The notes beneath the pieces were generated by a model. The model was not told where the DNA came from, ran no database searches, and saw only the letters and a program-made list of their open reading frames with translations. Made by a program: the position numbers and the translations under genes. Shown here piece by piece: positions 1 to 7,958 of a DNA stretch of 64,000 nt. Each line of letters starts with the position of its first letter. Position 1 is the stretch's first letter. The DNA comes from Heyndrickxia sporothermodurans (GTDB taxonomy: Bacteria; Bacillota; Bacilli; Bacillales; Bacillaceae_C): NCBI GenBank assembly GCA_018333075.1, contig BORH01000008.1, forward strand, positions 1 to 64,000, in the 5' to 3' direction.

Positions 1-53
1 GGAGTCTTCCTCCAGTCTTATAAGTTTGTGTGGTGCTTACTTATTTCGACATT

Positions 54-189
54 TTGGGGAGGTACTCCTTTTTTTGCGTCTCAGCAGCCTTGAGGCTCAA
101 AGGGTTTAATTTATGAAATTGATTCATTTGAAAAGAATCTAGATAAAAAAATAGATGGTAAAATTCAAACTATTGTAAGTGGGATGTAA
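54..189 (+). pseudogene. possible 3' remnant of a degraded gene
   Basis: An open stretch from about 94 to 189 reads GSKGLIYEIDSFEKNLDKK and ends IQTIVSGM before a TAA stop. It has no start codon with a ribosome binding site, and an in-frame TGA lies just upstream (91-93). The composition looks like a genuine C-terminus, so this may be the tail of a decayed gene. Upstream is a short GGAG/CTCC hairpin followed by seven T's (about 58-75) and a short AGCC/GGCT palindrome. No family is recognised. Confidence 0.2.
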
Positions 190-225
190 AGATATTAGGC
201 TTTTGCTTATCAAGCTTATACAAAA

Positions 226-266
226 TAATCTTAGATAAAAAGCTTGTAAAATTTACTACAAGCTTT
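226..266 (-). terminator. intrinsic terminator of the DUF915-type hydrolase
   Basis: Perfect 10-bp inverted repeat 239-248 / 257-266 (AAAGCTTGTA and its complement) with an 8-nt loop. On the minus strand it is followed by a TTTTTATCT tract. It lies 5 nt past the hydrolase stop codon. Confidence 0.85.
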
Positions 267-271
267 ATTAT

Positions 272-1129
272 CTATTTTTCTTTAATCCCCCAGAGAAATT
301 CACCTATATAACGATCGACTGTTTGGTGTTCGTGAAGGCCACTATGTGTAGCATTAATATCATTTACTATTTTCGATTGAAATTGTTTGGGCTGAACTAT
401 TTCCTTATTGGCAAGAGCACTATGGAGTGAAACAACCCCATCGCCTAGTCTTGGATTTAAAACAACCCCAGCAATAGCCAAAACTTTAATGTCGCGATTA
501 AATTCACGTTTATGCAAAAGTAATTTATTTAGTGCATGAGAATTCGTTCGCAGATCTTTCACTGCAGGACCTGTATTATTTCGATTTGTATAATAGGATT
601 TTCTTTCTATTCCTTTGAAGGGGCTGCCAATTGTGATTAGCTTTTTGATCGTTGGATAATTACTTTGTCCATTTGCCTGTTCTATAAAATTAGTAAGGAC
701 TAGACCGCCCATTGAATGACCTACAGCATACACATCATTGACATGGTACCTATGCTTCAAAATTTCCATGACCAGTTTTAAGTAGTTAGTTGTATCTTGT
801 ATGCTCGATCGATTATTATCAAAAATAACCTGAATAAAAGGGTGCTTTTGATTTTTAGGGATCCCTCCAGAAATAAAAACATGTCCATTGCGACTGACTC
901 TGAAAACCATTGTCTTTCTACCCCAGTAGTAATTATTTTCAAATCGCTCAAACATCGTATTGAAGGAACGAGAGCTTCCTTTGAACCCATGGACAAAAAT
1001 AGTAGGAATCGTATCCTTTTTAGAAAGAATGTTTTTTTTCGAACTAGTATGATGGAGCAATATCAGAGACAAGCCAATGATGAAAATGAATGCAATCAGT
1101 ATGCGCATGTATCTGTGTTTGAAAATCAA
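272..1129 (-). CDS. membrane-anchored alpha/beta hydrolase, DUF915-like
   Basis: This 285-residue protein has one N-terminal hydrophobic segment (about residues 8-25) after a basic start, so it is probably anchored outside the membrane or secreted. The lipase-like signature GHSMGG at 137-142 supplies nucleophile Ser139. VHGF at 46-49 is the usual oxyanion-side motif. Asp230 and His262 are reasonable candidates for the rest of the triad. This layout matches the DUF915 'cell surface hydrolase' family of Bacillus and Staphylococcus, whose natural substrates are poorly known. The start is TTG, set by an AAAGGAG site about 9 nt upstream. It is monocistronic, with its own terminator. The ester or lipid substrate cannot be told from sequence. 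Confidence 0.8.
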   Translation of the reverse strand: MIFKHRYMRILIAFIFIIGLSLILLHHTSSKKNILSKKDTIPTIFVHGFKGSSRSFNTMFERFENNYYWGRKTMVFRVSRNGHVFISGGIPKNQKHPFIQVIFDNNRSSIQDTTNYLKLVMEILKHRYHVNDVYAVGHSMGGLVLTNFIEQANGQSNYPTIKKLITIGSPFKGIERKSYYTNRNNTGPAVKDLRTNSHALNKLLLHKREFNRDIKVLAIAGVVLNPRLGDGVVSLHSALANKEIVQPKQFQSKIVNDINATHSGLHEHQTVDRYIGEFLWGIKEK

Positions 1130-1395
1130 TAGTAAAAACTCCTTTATTTAAATAAAGCATGAATTAAGTATAGAGCAGTTTGATTATTTCTTCAAAACTG
1201 TTTAGAAAATTAAGTGCGGTAATATCTGGATTTAATAAGACTAGCTTAATATGAATCTTTCTATTCTAATGTTTTCCCTATTTTACATATATATAGCATA
1301 GCGATGAATTAGATGGGTATTCACCTATTAAGGTCGAATGCATAGGCTAAAGTGGAGAAAAATAATAATACCCCAATGTAAGAGGAGTGTTTTGC

Positions 1396-2499
1396 ATGTC
1401 AGGGAAGGTACTTAATTATTTTGCAGGTGGAAATACTGGTAGAGGATTTTATCAATTATTTGCTTCGAACTTAAAAGGATTGGAGCGACTCTTCATCCTT
1501 AAAGGAGGACCGGGAACTGGAAAATCAACGTTGATGAAAAAGCTCGCAGCTGAGTGGGGGAAGAAGGGGTATGATTTAGAGATTATCCATTGTTCTTCTG
1601 ACAATGGTTCTATTGATGGGGTCATTATTCCACAATTAAAATTTGGAATTGTTGATGGTACAGCACCCCATATCATTGAACCAGCTGCTCCCGGTGTTAT
1701 TGAAGAGTATGTGAATTTAGGAATAGCGTGGGATAGTCAGCGGTTAATGGAGAATAAGAAGGAGATTTTAGCACTCCATAACGAAGTTTCACGAGCGTTT
1801 CAACTAGCCTACGATACATTTGCGAAGGGTCTTCAGGAGCATGACGAACTAGAAGAAATATATTTTAAGGAAATGGACTTTGAAAAGGCTAATTTGTTAA
1901 CAAATGAATTAATCGAGCAAATTTTTCAAAACCAAACAGCTTCTAAAACTGCGGACATTCGCCATAGATTTTTAGGAGCGGCCACTCCAAAAGGTGCAGT
2001 TGATTTCATCCCAAACATCACAGAGGGCTTGGATAAGCGATATTTTCTTAAAGGGCGTGCTGGAACAGGAAAGTCGACATTATTGAAAAAAATTGCAGCA
2101 GCTGCAGAAGAAAGAGGATATGATACGGAAGTTTACCATTGTGGGTTTGATCCTAAAAGCATTGATATGATTGTCGTAAGAGAGTTAAGCTTTGCGATTT
2201 TCGATAGCACAGATCCACATGAATATTTTCCGGATCGAGAGGGCGATGAAATCGTTGACCTCTATTTAGCAGCAGTAACTCCAGGAACTGATGAAAAGTA
2301 TTCTATTGAAATAACTGAGGCTCATAAACGATATAAAGATAAGATGAAGGAAGGAACTGAATGTCTTGCAAAGGCAAAGGCATTGCATGATGAATTGGAA
2401 AAATATTATGTAGAAGCAATGGATTTTACTATTATTGATCAAATTTATGATGATCTTACTAAAGAAATCCTTCATTTGGAAAATAATGCAGTTTATTAG
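1396..2499 (+). CDS. tandem P-loop ATPase (PRK06851-like)
   Basis: This 367-residue protein is built of two similar halves. Each begins with a phenylalanine-rich segment and a Walker A loop: GGPGTGKST at about 37-45 and GRAGTGKST at about 210-218. Both halves repeat the pattern of 'YFLKG/FILKG' before the loop and 'EVYHCG/EIIHCS' after it, so the gene arose by internal duplication. It resembles the uncharacterised two-domain ATPase family PRK06851 of Bacillaceae; a nucleotide-kinase role has been suggested for such proteins but not shown. I chose the ATG at 1396 because AGAGGAG (1381-1387) lies 8 nt upstream; the in-frame GTG at 1387 overlaps that site. It stands alone with its own terminator. 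Confidence 0.8.
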   Translation: MSGKVLNYFAGGNTGRGFYQLFASNLKGLERLFILKGGPGTGKSTLMKKLAAEWGKKGYDLEIIHCSSDNGSIDGVIIPQLKFGIVDGTAPHIIEPAAPGVIEEYVNLGIAWDSQRLMENKKEILALHNEVSRAFQLAYDTFAKGLQEHDELEEIYFKEMDFEKANLLTNELIEQIFQNQTASKTADIRHRFLGAATPKGAVDFIPNITEGLDKRYFLKGRAGTGKSTLLKKIAAAAEERGYDTEVYHCGFDPKSIDMIVVRELSFAIFDSTDPHEYFPDREGDEIVDLYLAAVTPGTDEKYSIEITEAHKRYKDKMKEGTECLAKAKALHDELEKYYVEAMDFTIIDQIYDDLTKEILHLENNAVY

Positions 2500-2531
2500 A
2501 AAGGACTTTCCTCATCGGAAGTCTTTTTTTA
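2500..2531 (+). terminator. intrinsic terminator after the tandem P-loop ATPase
   Basis: Imperfect stem GGACTTtCC / GGaAGTC with a short loop, followed by seven T's, directly after the stop codon. Confidence 0.75.
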
Positions 2532-2684
2532 TTGACTACTTTTAAACCTTACTATAATAGAATTCAAGTCTATTGATTAAACGGAATAGAGTGTACTTTA
2601 GGTAATAAAAATATATAGGTTTTTTATTTTAACAAATTATATTAAAGTAATTATTATGAGGTTTTATGATTGGAGGATCTACGC

Positions 2685-3842
2685 ATGAATTGGAATGATT
2701 GTATAGAAAGAACTCATACACATTCGGTAAAATGGTCTACGGCACCAGATGAAATAATCCCTATGTGTATTGCGGATATGGACTTTCAAGTGGCACCAGA
2801 AATTATTGAAGCAATGAAGAAAAAAGCGGAACATGGTATTTATGGATATACTACATTTTGTCAGAGGTATTACCGATCCATAATTGGCTGGTGGAAAAAG
2901 CGATTTGATATGGAGATCGATCAAAAATGGATTTCCTTCAGTCCAGGAATTATTCCAGGAATCAATTTATTACTTGAGCTATTAACGAAACCCGGAGACC
3001 ATGTTATTGTTCAAGAGCCCGTCTATTATCCTTTCTATAGCAGTATCGAAAACCAAGATTGTCAGATCGTTCGTAATTTATTGGTTTATAACAACGGTAC
3101 ATATGAGATGGACTTTAATGATTTAGAGGAGAAAGCAAGTCATCCAAAAGCAAGTGTACTAATACTGTGTAGTCCGCATAATCCTGTAGGAAGGCTATGG
3201 ACAGAAGCTGAGTTATCAAGAGTGGCTGAAATTTGTTTAAAACATAATGTATGGATTATTTCAGATGAAATGCACGGGGACCTGGTATATAAAGGGAAAC
3301 GTCATCATCCTTTATTTTGTACACATCCTAATATTAAAGAAAAGAGTGTAATCTGTGCAGCACCAAGTAAAACCTTTAATGTTGCAGGATTACAAACCTC
3401 TATATTAATGATTCCTAGCGAAGAATTACGGTGCCGATATGAAACTAAGCTTTTTCAGTACGGCTTAATGAGACCAAATGCATTTGGTGTTGAAGGGACC
3501 ATTGCGGCATACGAATCAAGCGAGTACTGGCTTGAAGAATTGTTGCTTTATTTGGAAGACAATTTAAACTATGTGATGGATTATTTTCAGAAGAATATTC
3601 CTGAAATTATTCCTATTCAACCAGAAGCAACACATTTAGTTTGGTTAGACTGTACACAAGTAGGAATACAGGGAGAAGACTTGTTTCGGTATTTTTTAAA
3701 GGAAGCAAAAATCAAATTTGACCCTGGCTATAAATTTGGAAAAAGTGGCGATTTATTCTTACGTATGAACATTGCATGTCCAAGAGAAAGATTAGAGGTT
3801 GCCATGAAAAGAATTTATGAGGCTGTAAATAAAGTTAAATAG
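2685..3842 (+). CDS. PatB/MalY-type aminotransferase (cystathionine beta-lyase, C-S lyase)
   Basis: This 385-residue fold-type I PLP enzyme is close in length and motifs to PatB of B. subtilis and MalY of E. coli. The N-terminus carries the family hallmark MCIADMDF (about 27-34). SPHNPVG (163-169) and SDEMHGDL (193-200) contact the cofactor. APSKTFN places the PLP lysine at Lys229. Family members cleave cystathionine or cysteine conjugates to pyruvate, ammonia and a thiol. The start is the ATG at 2685, with TGGAGG at 2671-2676. The gene is monocistronic and ends in a shared bidirectional terminator. The exact substrate (cystathionine or another cysteine thioether) cannot be assigned. A plain class I aminotransferase is less likely given the MalY-type N-terminus. 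Confidence 0.85.
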   Translation: MNWNDCIERTHTHSVKWSTAPDEIIPMCIADMDFQVAPEIIEAMKKKAEHGIYGYTTFCQRYYRSIIGWWKKRFDMEIDQKWISFSPGIIPGINLLLELLTKPGDHVIVQEPVYYPFYSSIENQDCQIVRNLLVYNNGTYEMDFNDLEEKASHPKASVLILCSPHNPVGRLWTEAELSRVAEICLKHNVWIISDEMHGDLVYKGKRHHPLFCTHPNIKEKSVICAAPSKTFNVAGLQTSILMIPSEELRCRYETKLFQYGLMRPNAFGVEGTIAAYESSEYWLEELLLYLEDNLNYVMDYFQKNIPEIIPIQPEATHLVWLDCTQVGIQGEDLFRYFLKEAKIKFDPGYKFGKSGDLFLRMNIACPRERLEVAMKRIYEAVNKVK

Positions 3843-3856
3843 TAATAATAAACATG

Positions 3857-3900
3857 TAAAAAGGATTCCGTAGTGTACGAACATTAAGGAATCCTTTTTA
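3857..3900. terminator. bidirectional terminator between convergent genes
   Basis: AAAAAGGATTCC at 3858-3869 pairs with GGAATCCTTTTTA at 3888-3900. The A- and T-rich flanks suit termination from either strand between the C-S lyase and the GH4 gene. Confidence 0.85.
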
Positions 3901-3934
3901 GATGGGCAATCAACTTTTGTTTAAAAAACTCATT

Positions 3935-5257
3935 TTAATTTCTAAAGAATAAGGGTAGGTATTCTTTATGGGCCTCTAGCATTTCATCAAGTACAACCTT
4001 TGCTAATTCATCACTTGGAACAAGAGGATTGATGGTCATTGCTAATAAAGCCTTATCATAAGAACCAGTTACAGCAGCTTCTGCAGCGACCCGTTCAAAA
4101 GATTTAATTTGTTGAACTAAACCGTTGACTGAAGTTGGTAATTCTCCAACAGCTAATGGTATGGGACCGTTCTTTGTTACGATGCAATTGATTTCAACAG
4201 CCGATTCATTTGGAAGATCGGATATAGCCCCGTTATTTTTTATGTTTAATGTTTGAATATCACGTTTATCATTGTAAATGGATGCAATTAAATTGCAAGC
4301 AGCATCGCTATAGTATGCTCCTCCCCTTTTTTCAAGTTGAGGTGGTTTGATAGTAAGATTCGGGTCCTTGTACAGTTCGAATAATTCACCTTCAAGCTTT
4401 TTCACTACTTCTGCCCGAGTTGAGCCTTTTTCGAACGAAACAAGCTCCTCTTCCAATATTTCCTTTGTTTTATAATAGTAACGATGGTATGGACAAGGGA
4501 CTAATCTTAATGATTGAAGGAATGACGGATCCCATGGAAGTGGAGCAATATTTTGCATTGAAATTTGTTTTTCAGGATCTCCCATAATACTTAGTACCTC
4601 GTCGAGAACAGATTTTCCATCAAGGTAGACATCAATCCCATATAAAAGATGATTTAATCCAGCAAATTCAATATAAACTCTTTCAGTCTCTACATTTAAT
4701 AATCTAGCAATGGTCATTCTCATATTAACTGGAAGATTGCACACTCCGATGACTCTGTCATGTGCCCCATATCGAAGTAAGGCTTCAGTTACCATTCCGG
4801 CTGGATTTGTAAAGTTTATTAGCCATGCATGAGGACAGAGCTCCTGCATCTCTTCGGCAATTTCTAATAACACAGGGATTGTACGGAGACCTTTGAATAA
4901 TCCTCCTGCACCATTGGTTTCTTGACCAATGATTCCATGCTGTAATGGGATTCTTTCATCCTTCATCCGTGCATCAAGCAGTCCAACTCTCATTTGAGTA
5001 GTAACAAAATCTGCATCCTTTAATGCTGCTTTTCGATCCAATGTTAAGTGGATTTCCATAGGAACTCCAGCTTTTTCGACCATACGTTTAGCAAGATTTC
5101 CAACGGTATTCAATTTCTCTTGACCTTCTTCAATATCTACAAGCCAAAGCTCTTTAATTGGAAGTTCATCATATCTTTTAATAAATCCTTCCACTAATTC
5201 AGGAGTGTAGCTTGACCCTCCTCCAATCGTCGCGATTTTTATTCCTTTATTCGACAT
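3935..5257 (-). CDS. GH4 6-phospho-beta-glycosidase
   Basis: This 440-residue NAD- and divalent-metal-dependent glycosidase belongs to family GH4. The Rossmann loop GGGSSYTPE is at 12-20. NFTNPAG (about 148-154), the metal-ligand Cys173 in VCNLP and His203 in AGLNH match the 6-phospho-beta-glucosidase branch (CelF, LicH, ChbF). The family hydrolyses phosphorylated disaccharides delivered by a PTS, by an oxidation-elimination route. It is last of the leftward operon EIIB, EIIC, small membrane protein, GH4. The start ATG at 5257 follows TTGGAGGA; the TTG at 5272 lies inside that site. Cellobiose-P or chitobiose-P would be the textbook substrate. Its place beside muropeptide genes makes a phosphorylated amino-sugar disaccharide worth considering. 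Confidence 0.85.
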   Translation of the reverse strand: MSNKGIKIATIGGGSSYTPELVEGFIKRYDELPIKELWLVDIEEGQEKLNTVGNLAKRMVEKAGVPMEIHLTLDRKAALKDADFVTTQMRVGLLDARMKDERIPLQHGIIGQETNGAGGLFKGLRTIPVLLEIAEEMQELCPHAWLINFTNPAGMVTEALLRYGAHDRVIGVCNLPVNMRMTIARLLNVETERVYIEFAGLNHLLYGIDVYLDGKSVLDEVLSIMGDPEKQISMQNIAPLPWDPSFLQSLRLVPCPYHRYYYKTKEILEEELVSFEKGSTRAEVVKKLEGELFELYKDPNLTIKPPQLEKRGGAYYSDAACNLIASIYNDKRDIQTLNIKNNGAISDLPNESAVEINCIVTKNGPIPLAVGELPTSVNGLVQQIKSFERVAAEAAVTGSYDKALLAMTINPLVPSDELAKVVLDEMLEAHKEYLPLFFRN

Positions 5258-5334
5258 TTTATAATCCTCCAATTCTATTAAATAGGTTTTGTGAAGATTT
5301 TTTGCTTTGTAGCCTAATTATATAGTCATTCTAA

Positions 5335-5369
5335 TTTTCGTAAAAAAATTACTATTAAATTTACGAAAA
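5335..5369 (-). repeat. inverted repeat at the end of the small membrane protein gene
   Basis: Perfect 10-bp inverted repeat TTTTCGTAAA / TTTACGAAAA (5335-5344 and 5360-5369), overlapping the stop codon of the 99-residue gene. No T-run follows on the minus strand, so it may be an RNA processing or stabilising hairpin or a weak attenuator before GH4. Confidence 0.45.
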
Positions 5370-5660
5370 CAGCTTCAGTAAATAGATTAGATAGTAGCTG
5401 AATGCTGTACATATAACAAATGAGAGTAGCATTCGATTGAAAATTTGTTTTCGATTTCTAACTTTTGTTTCTATGACAGTTAATACAATGGTTAAGCCAG
5501 CAGTACCGGAAATGCTAGTACTGAGAAAATAGGAAAGGTCTTTTGAAATTCCAAGTAATACTAGTGGCTGAGCTAGTAAAAAGTTCACTAATGAAACAAA
5601 TATTAAAAAGAACATAATGCTTTTGGCAGAAATTCTTTTAAATTCAAAGCTAGAGTTCAT
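5361..5660 (-). CDS. small membrane protein of unknown function
   Basis: The 99-residue product has three predicted membrane segments (about 14-35, 43-62 and 77-96) separated by short basic loops such as ETKVRNRKQ. A clear AAAGGGGG site precedes the ATG. I do not recognise the family. It sits between the PTS EIIC and GH4 genes in the same leftward operon, behind a hairpin at 5726-5746, so it is probably co-expressed with the transporter. It could be an accessory membrane protein of the PTS, but nothing in the sequence proves that. Confidence 0.6.
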   Translation of the reverse strand: MNSSFEFKRISAKSIMFFLIFVSLVNFLLAQPLVLLGISKDLSYFLSTSISGTAGLTIVLTVIETKVRNRKQIFNRMLLSFVICTAFSYYLIYLLKLFS

Positions 5661-5725
5661 AAAAAAGGCCCCCTTTTAAAGTAGTGAACGAAGCCAATCT
5701 GAAAAGCTTTCATATTACAAGAAAG

Positions 5726-5746
5726 TGGGAATCGATTTGATTCCCA
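5726..5746 (-). terminator. hairpin between EIIC and the small membrane protein gene
   Basis: Perfect 8-bp stem TGGGAATC / GATTCCCA with a 5-nt loop. On the minus strand it is followed by CTTTCTTG, a weak U-tract. This suggests partial termination that lowers expression of the two distal genes. Confidence 0.5.
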
Positions 5747-5754
5747 CGAAGGCT

Positions 5755-7023
5755 TTAGCTAGCAATATCGGATTCTTCTAATTTCTTTTGCTTATTATCA
5801 TACATCTTAAAGAATGGGAAATAGATAGCAAAAGAAATAGCGATATTTATTAACACCAGTACAATGGCTCTCCAGTCACCACCAGTAGCAAGGTAAGCAC
5901 CTATAGGAGCAGGCAATGTCCAAGGTGGCATAATGTAAGTTGGACCAACTAAGCCTGTAGCCGTTGCAATATAAGATAATGTTGCAGTTACTAAAGGTGT
6001 AATAATAAATGGAATAATCAATATTGGATTCAATACAATTGGTGCACCAAAGATAACCGGTTCATTAATATTAAAGATGGATGGAATAATAGAAGTCCTT
6101 CCAAGTGCTTTGGAATATTTCGAACGTGAGAAAAATACCATCGCTAATACAAGTCCTAAAGTTGCTCCAGATCCTCCAATCCAAATGAACCATTGATAAA
6201 AAGTTTCAGGTGCAATATGTGGAATGGCTTCACCAGCAGCGGCTGCTTCTGAATTTTTACCGATATAAACTTCCCAAAGCGGACGTGCTATCGTTCCTAC
6301 GATTGAAACCCCGTGTATACCAAATGCCCAGAAAAAGGTAATTAAAAATACAGGGATGATAACTCCAAATGGACTATCTCCAGCCTTTACTAGTGGAGCA
6401 ACGGCTTTACTAACCACACTGTGTAAATCAATACCTAATAATACAGTAAATAGTGAAATAAAAAGAATAACAATGGCTACAGGTATTAATGCCTCAAAAG
6501 ACCGTGATACGGATGGAGGTACTTGTGGAGGCATTTTAATCGTTATATTTTTTTGTTTACAAAATCTTAGAATTTCAACAGCCACAATGGATGTAACCAT
6601 TGCAACAAACAAACCCTGTCCTCCCATGTTTGCCATAGGCAGAACAAATCCAAGTCCATCAACAACTTGCGGAACGAGGGTTAGAAGAAAAGCAGCTGTA
6701 GCAATTTGTGCTCCAGACAGTGGATCAATATTATAACTCTTAGCTAGGTTGAAACCAATACCAAACGATATATAAAGGGACATAATAAACATCGTTAAGC
6801 GGTATGGAATAAGGATTTCACTAGCATGTTCGGCTGCCCATTGTGTATAGGCCCACTTTTCTGGTAATGGTGGCATCGCAACAATTAAGAAAAAAGATCC
6901 TACAATAATGAAAGGCAATGCAGATATTACTCCGTCACGAATGGCTTGCAAATGACGTTGCTCGGATAATTTAGCCATTGGTCCTGATAACGATTTATCT
7001 AGCCAATTAACGAAATTCCCCAT
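5755..7023 (-). CDS. PTS lactose/cellobiose-family EIIC permease
   Basis: The 422-residue integral membrane component has about ten hydrophobic segments and the family landmarks GINEPVIFG-like (FNINEPVIFG, about 316-325) and a C-terminal MPPWTLPAP loop. EIIC of this family moves a beta-linked disaccharide across the membrane while EIIB phosphorylates it at C6. It is 25 bp downstream of EIIB, with an AAGGGGG site before the ATG. The matching EIIA gene is not in this operon; it is divergent, at 7614, fused to the muropeptide operon. Cellobiose, chitobiose or a MurNAc-containing disaccharide are all compatible with the family. Confidence 0.9.
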   Translation of the reverse strand: MGNFVNWLDKSLSGPMAKLSEQRHLQAIRDGVISALPFIIVGSFFLIVAMPPLPEKWAYTQWAAEHASEILIPYRLTMFIMSLYISFGIGFNLAKSYNIDPLSGAQIATAAFLLTLVPQVVDGLGFVLPMANMGGQGLFVAMVTSIVAVEILRFCKQKNITIKMPPQVPPSVSRSFEALIPVAIVILFISLFTVLLGIDLHSVVSKAVAPLVKAGDSPFGVIIPVFLITFFWAFGIHGVSIVGTIARPLWEVYIGKNSEAAAAGEAIPHIAPETFYQWFIWIGGSGATLGLVLAMVFFSRSKYSKALGRTSIIPSIFNINEPVIFGAPIVLNPILIIPFIITPLVTATLSYIATATGLVGPTYIMPPWTLPAPIGAYLATGGDWRAIVLVLINIAISFAIYFPFFKMYDNKQKKLEESDIAS

Positions 7024-7048
7024 GAAAATTCCCCCTTATCTAAGGTGT

Positions 7049-7360
7049 TTATTTAATGTTCATAACTTCTTTTAATTTTTTAAATACGATAGGTCCGCCA
7101 AGTGGAGAATATCCTTGTGGTGGAATAGCCTCACATGGAATTCCCACAGCATCCGCTTCTTTTTTTACACTATCGAAACGGTGGCGAATTTGAGGAGCTA
7201 CCATACAAATATCCCAGCCATTTTTAATTTCATGTGCTACTTCTCCAGTACCGATAGCTAGAACTTCCATTTCAATTCCTTCTTTTTCAGCTTCCTTCTT
7301 CAGTGCGTTAACTACAATTGCACTAGACATACCGCCTGAACATACAAATAATACTTTCAT
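7049..7360 (-). CDS. PTS lactose/cellobiose-family EIIB
   Basis: This 103-residue cytoplasmic phosphotransfer protein has the phosphocysteine motif VCSGGMSS, with the active Cys at position 7. It takes phosphate from EIIA and passes it to the sugar bound by EIIC. The start is the ATG at 7360, preceded by AGGAGGAAATAAA; the longer upstream reading has no support. It is first of the leftward operon, whose promoter lies in the divergent region shared with EIIA. Confidence 0.9.
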   Translation of the reverse strand: MKVLFVCSGGMSSAIVVNALKKEAEKEGIEMEVLAIGTGEVAHEIKNGWDICMVAPQIRHRFDSVKKEADAVGIPCEAIPPQGYSPLGGPIVFKKLKEVMNIK

Positions 7361-7613
7361 TTTATTTCCTCCTATATCATTTATTTGAGTTTTGAAAGAC
7401 AAATAAAATTATAAACTTAACTTCAGGTGAAAAAAATTAAGGTAAAGGTTCCATCTATTTTCCTATTATTCTATTAGCTTTCAAACACCTCCGAAAAAAT
7501 TATTGAATTGTAAGCAGTTTCATTATAAGATAAATACAAGAAGTTGTGAAGTGAAATTTCATTTATTTTTTTACAAATTTAAAATATTATTTCAAATCCG
7601 AGGAGTTAATGAT
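7361..7613. promoter_or_regulatory. divergent control region for the split PTS, with cre-like site
   Basis: This 253-bp AT-rich region separates EIIB (leftward) from EIIA (rightward). TGTAAGCAGTTTCA at 7509-7522 matches the CcpA cre consensus TGNAANCGNWWNCA at all but one fixed position. It overlaps a possible rightward promoter, TTGAAT (7503-7508), 17 nt, TAAGAT (7526-7531). Both PTS halves and the first muropeptide operon would then be under carbon catabolite control. No clear -35/-10 pair was found for the leftward operon. Confidence 0.5.
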
Positions 7614-7943
7614 ATGACAACTTTAAATGTAGAAGAATCAATTTTTGCTATTATTGCACACGGTGGAAATGCAAAAAGTCTAGCATATGAAGGCTTAGAG
7701 GAAGCACATAAAAGCAATTTTAGCAAAGCAGAAGAAATCTTGAAGCAAGCACACGAGGAGTTGAATTTGGCTCATAATACTCAGACAAAATTGATTCAAG
7801 CAGAAATTAACGGTGAGAGTGTTGAAAAATCCTTACTGATGATTCATTGTCAGGATCATTTAATGACTGCAATCAGTGAAATATCTTTAATTGAACAGAT
7901 GATAAAAATGATTAAACGAATCTATGATTTAGAACATAAATAA
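7614..7943 (+). CDS. PTS lactose/cellobiose-family EIIA
   Basis: The 109-residue, all-helical EIIA carries phosphate from HPr to EIIB. The phospho-acceptor motif appears as MIHCQDHLM with His78, the same number as in the lactococcal lactose EIIA; Asp81 and His82 follow as expected for the trimer's metal site. Cys replaces the more common Ala at 79. The start is the ATG at 7614 with AGGAG at 7601-7605; the longer reading frame upstream is unsupported. It leads the rightward operon and is only 15 bp from mupG. This links the PTS to cleavage of MurNAc-6-P disaccharides. Confidence 0.9.
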   Translation: MTTLNVEESIFAIIAHGGNAKSLAYEGLEEAHKSNFSKAEEILKQAHEELNLAHNTQTKLIQAEINGESVEKSLLMIHCQDHLMTAISEISLIEQMIKMIKRIYDLEHK

Positions 7944-7958
7944 GAGGAGTGAACAGCG

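Noticed and set aside
1452-1676. Antisense open frame in the P-loop ATPase gene
   Set aside because: Shadow frame across the Walker A region; no ribosome binding site.
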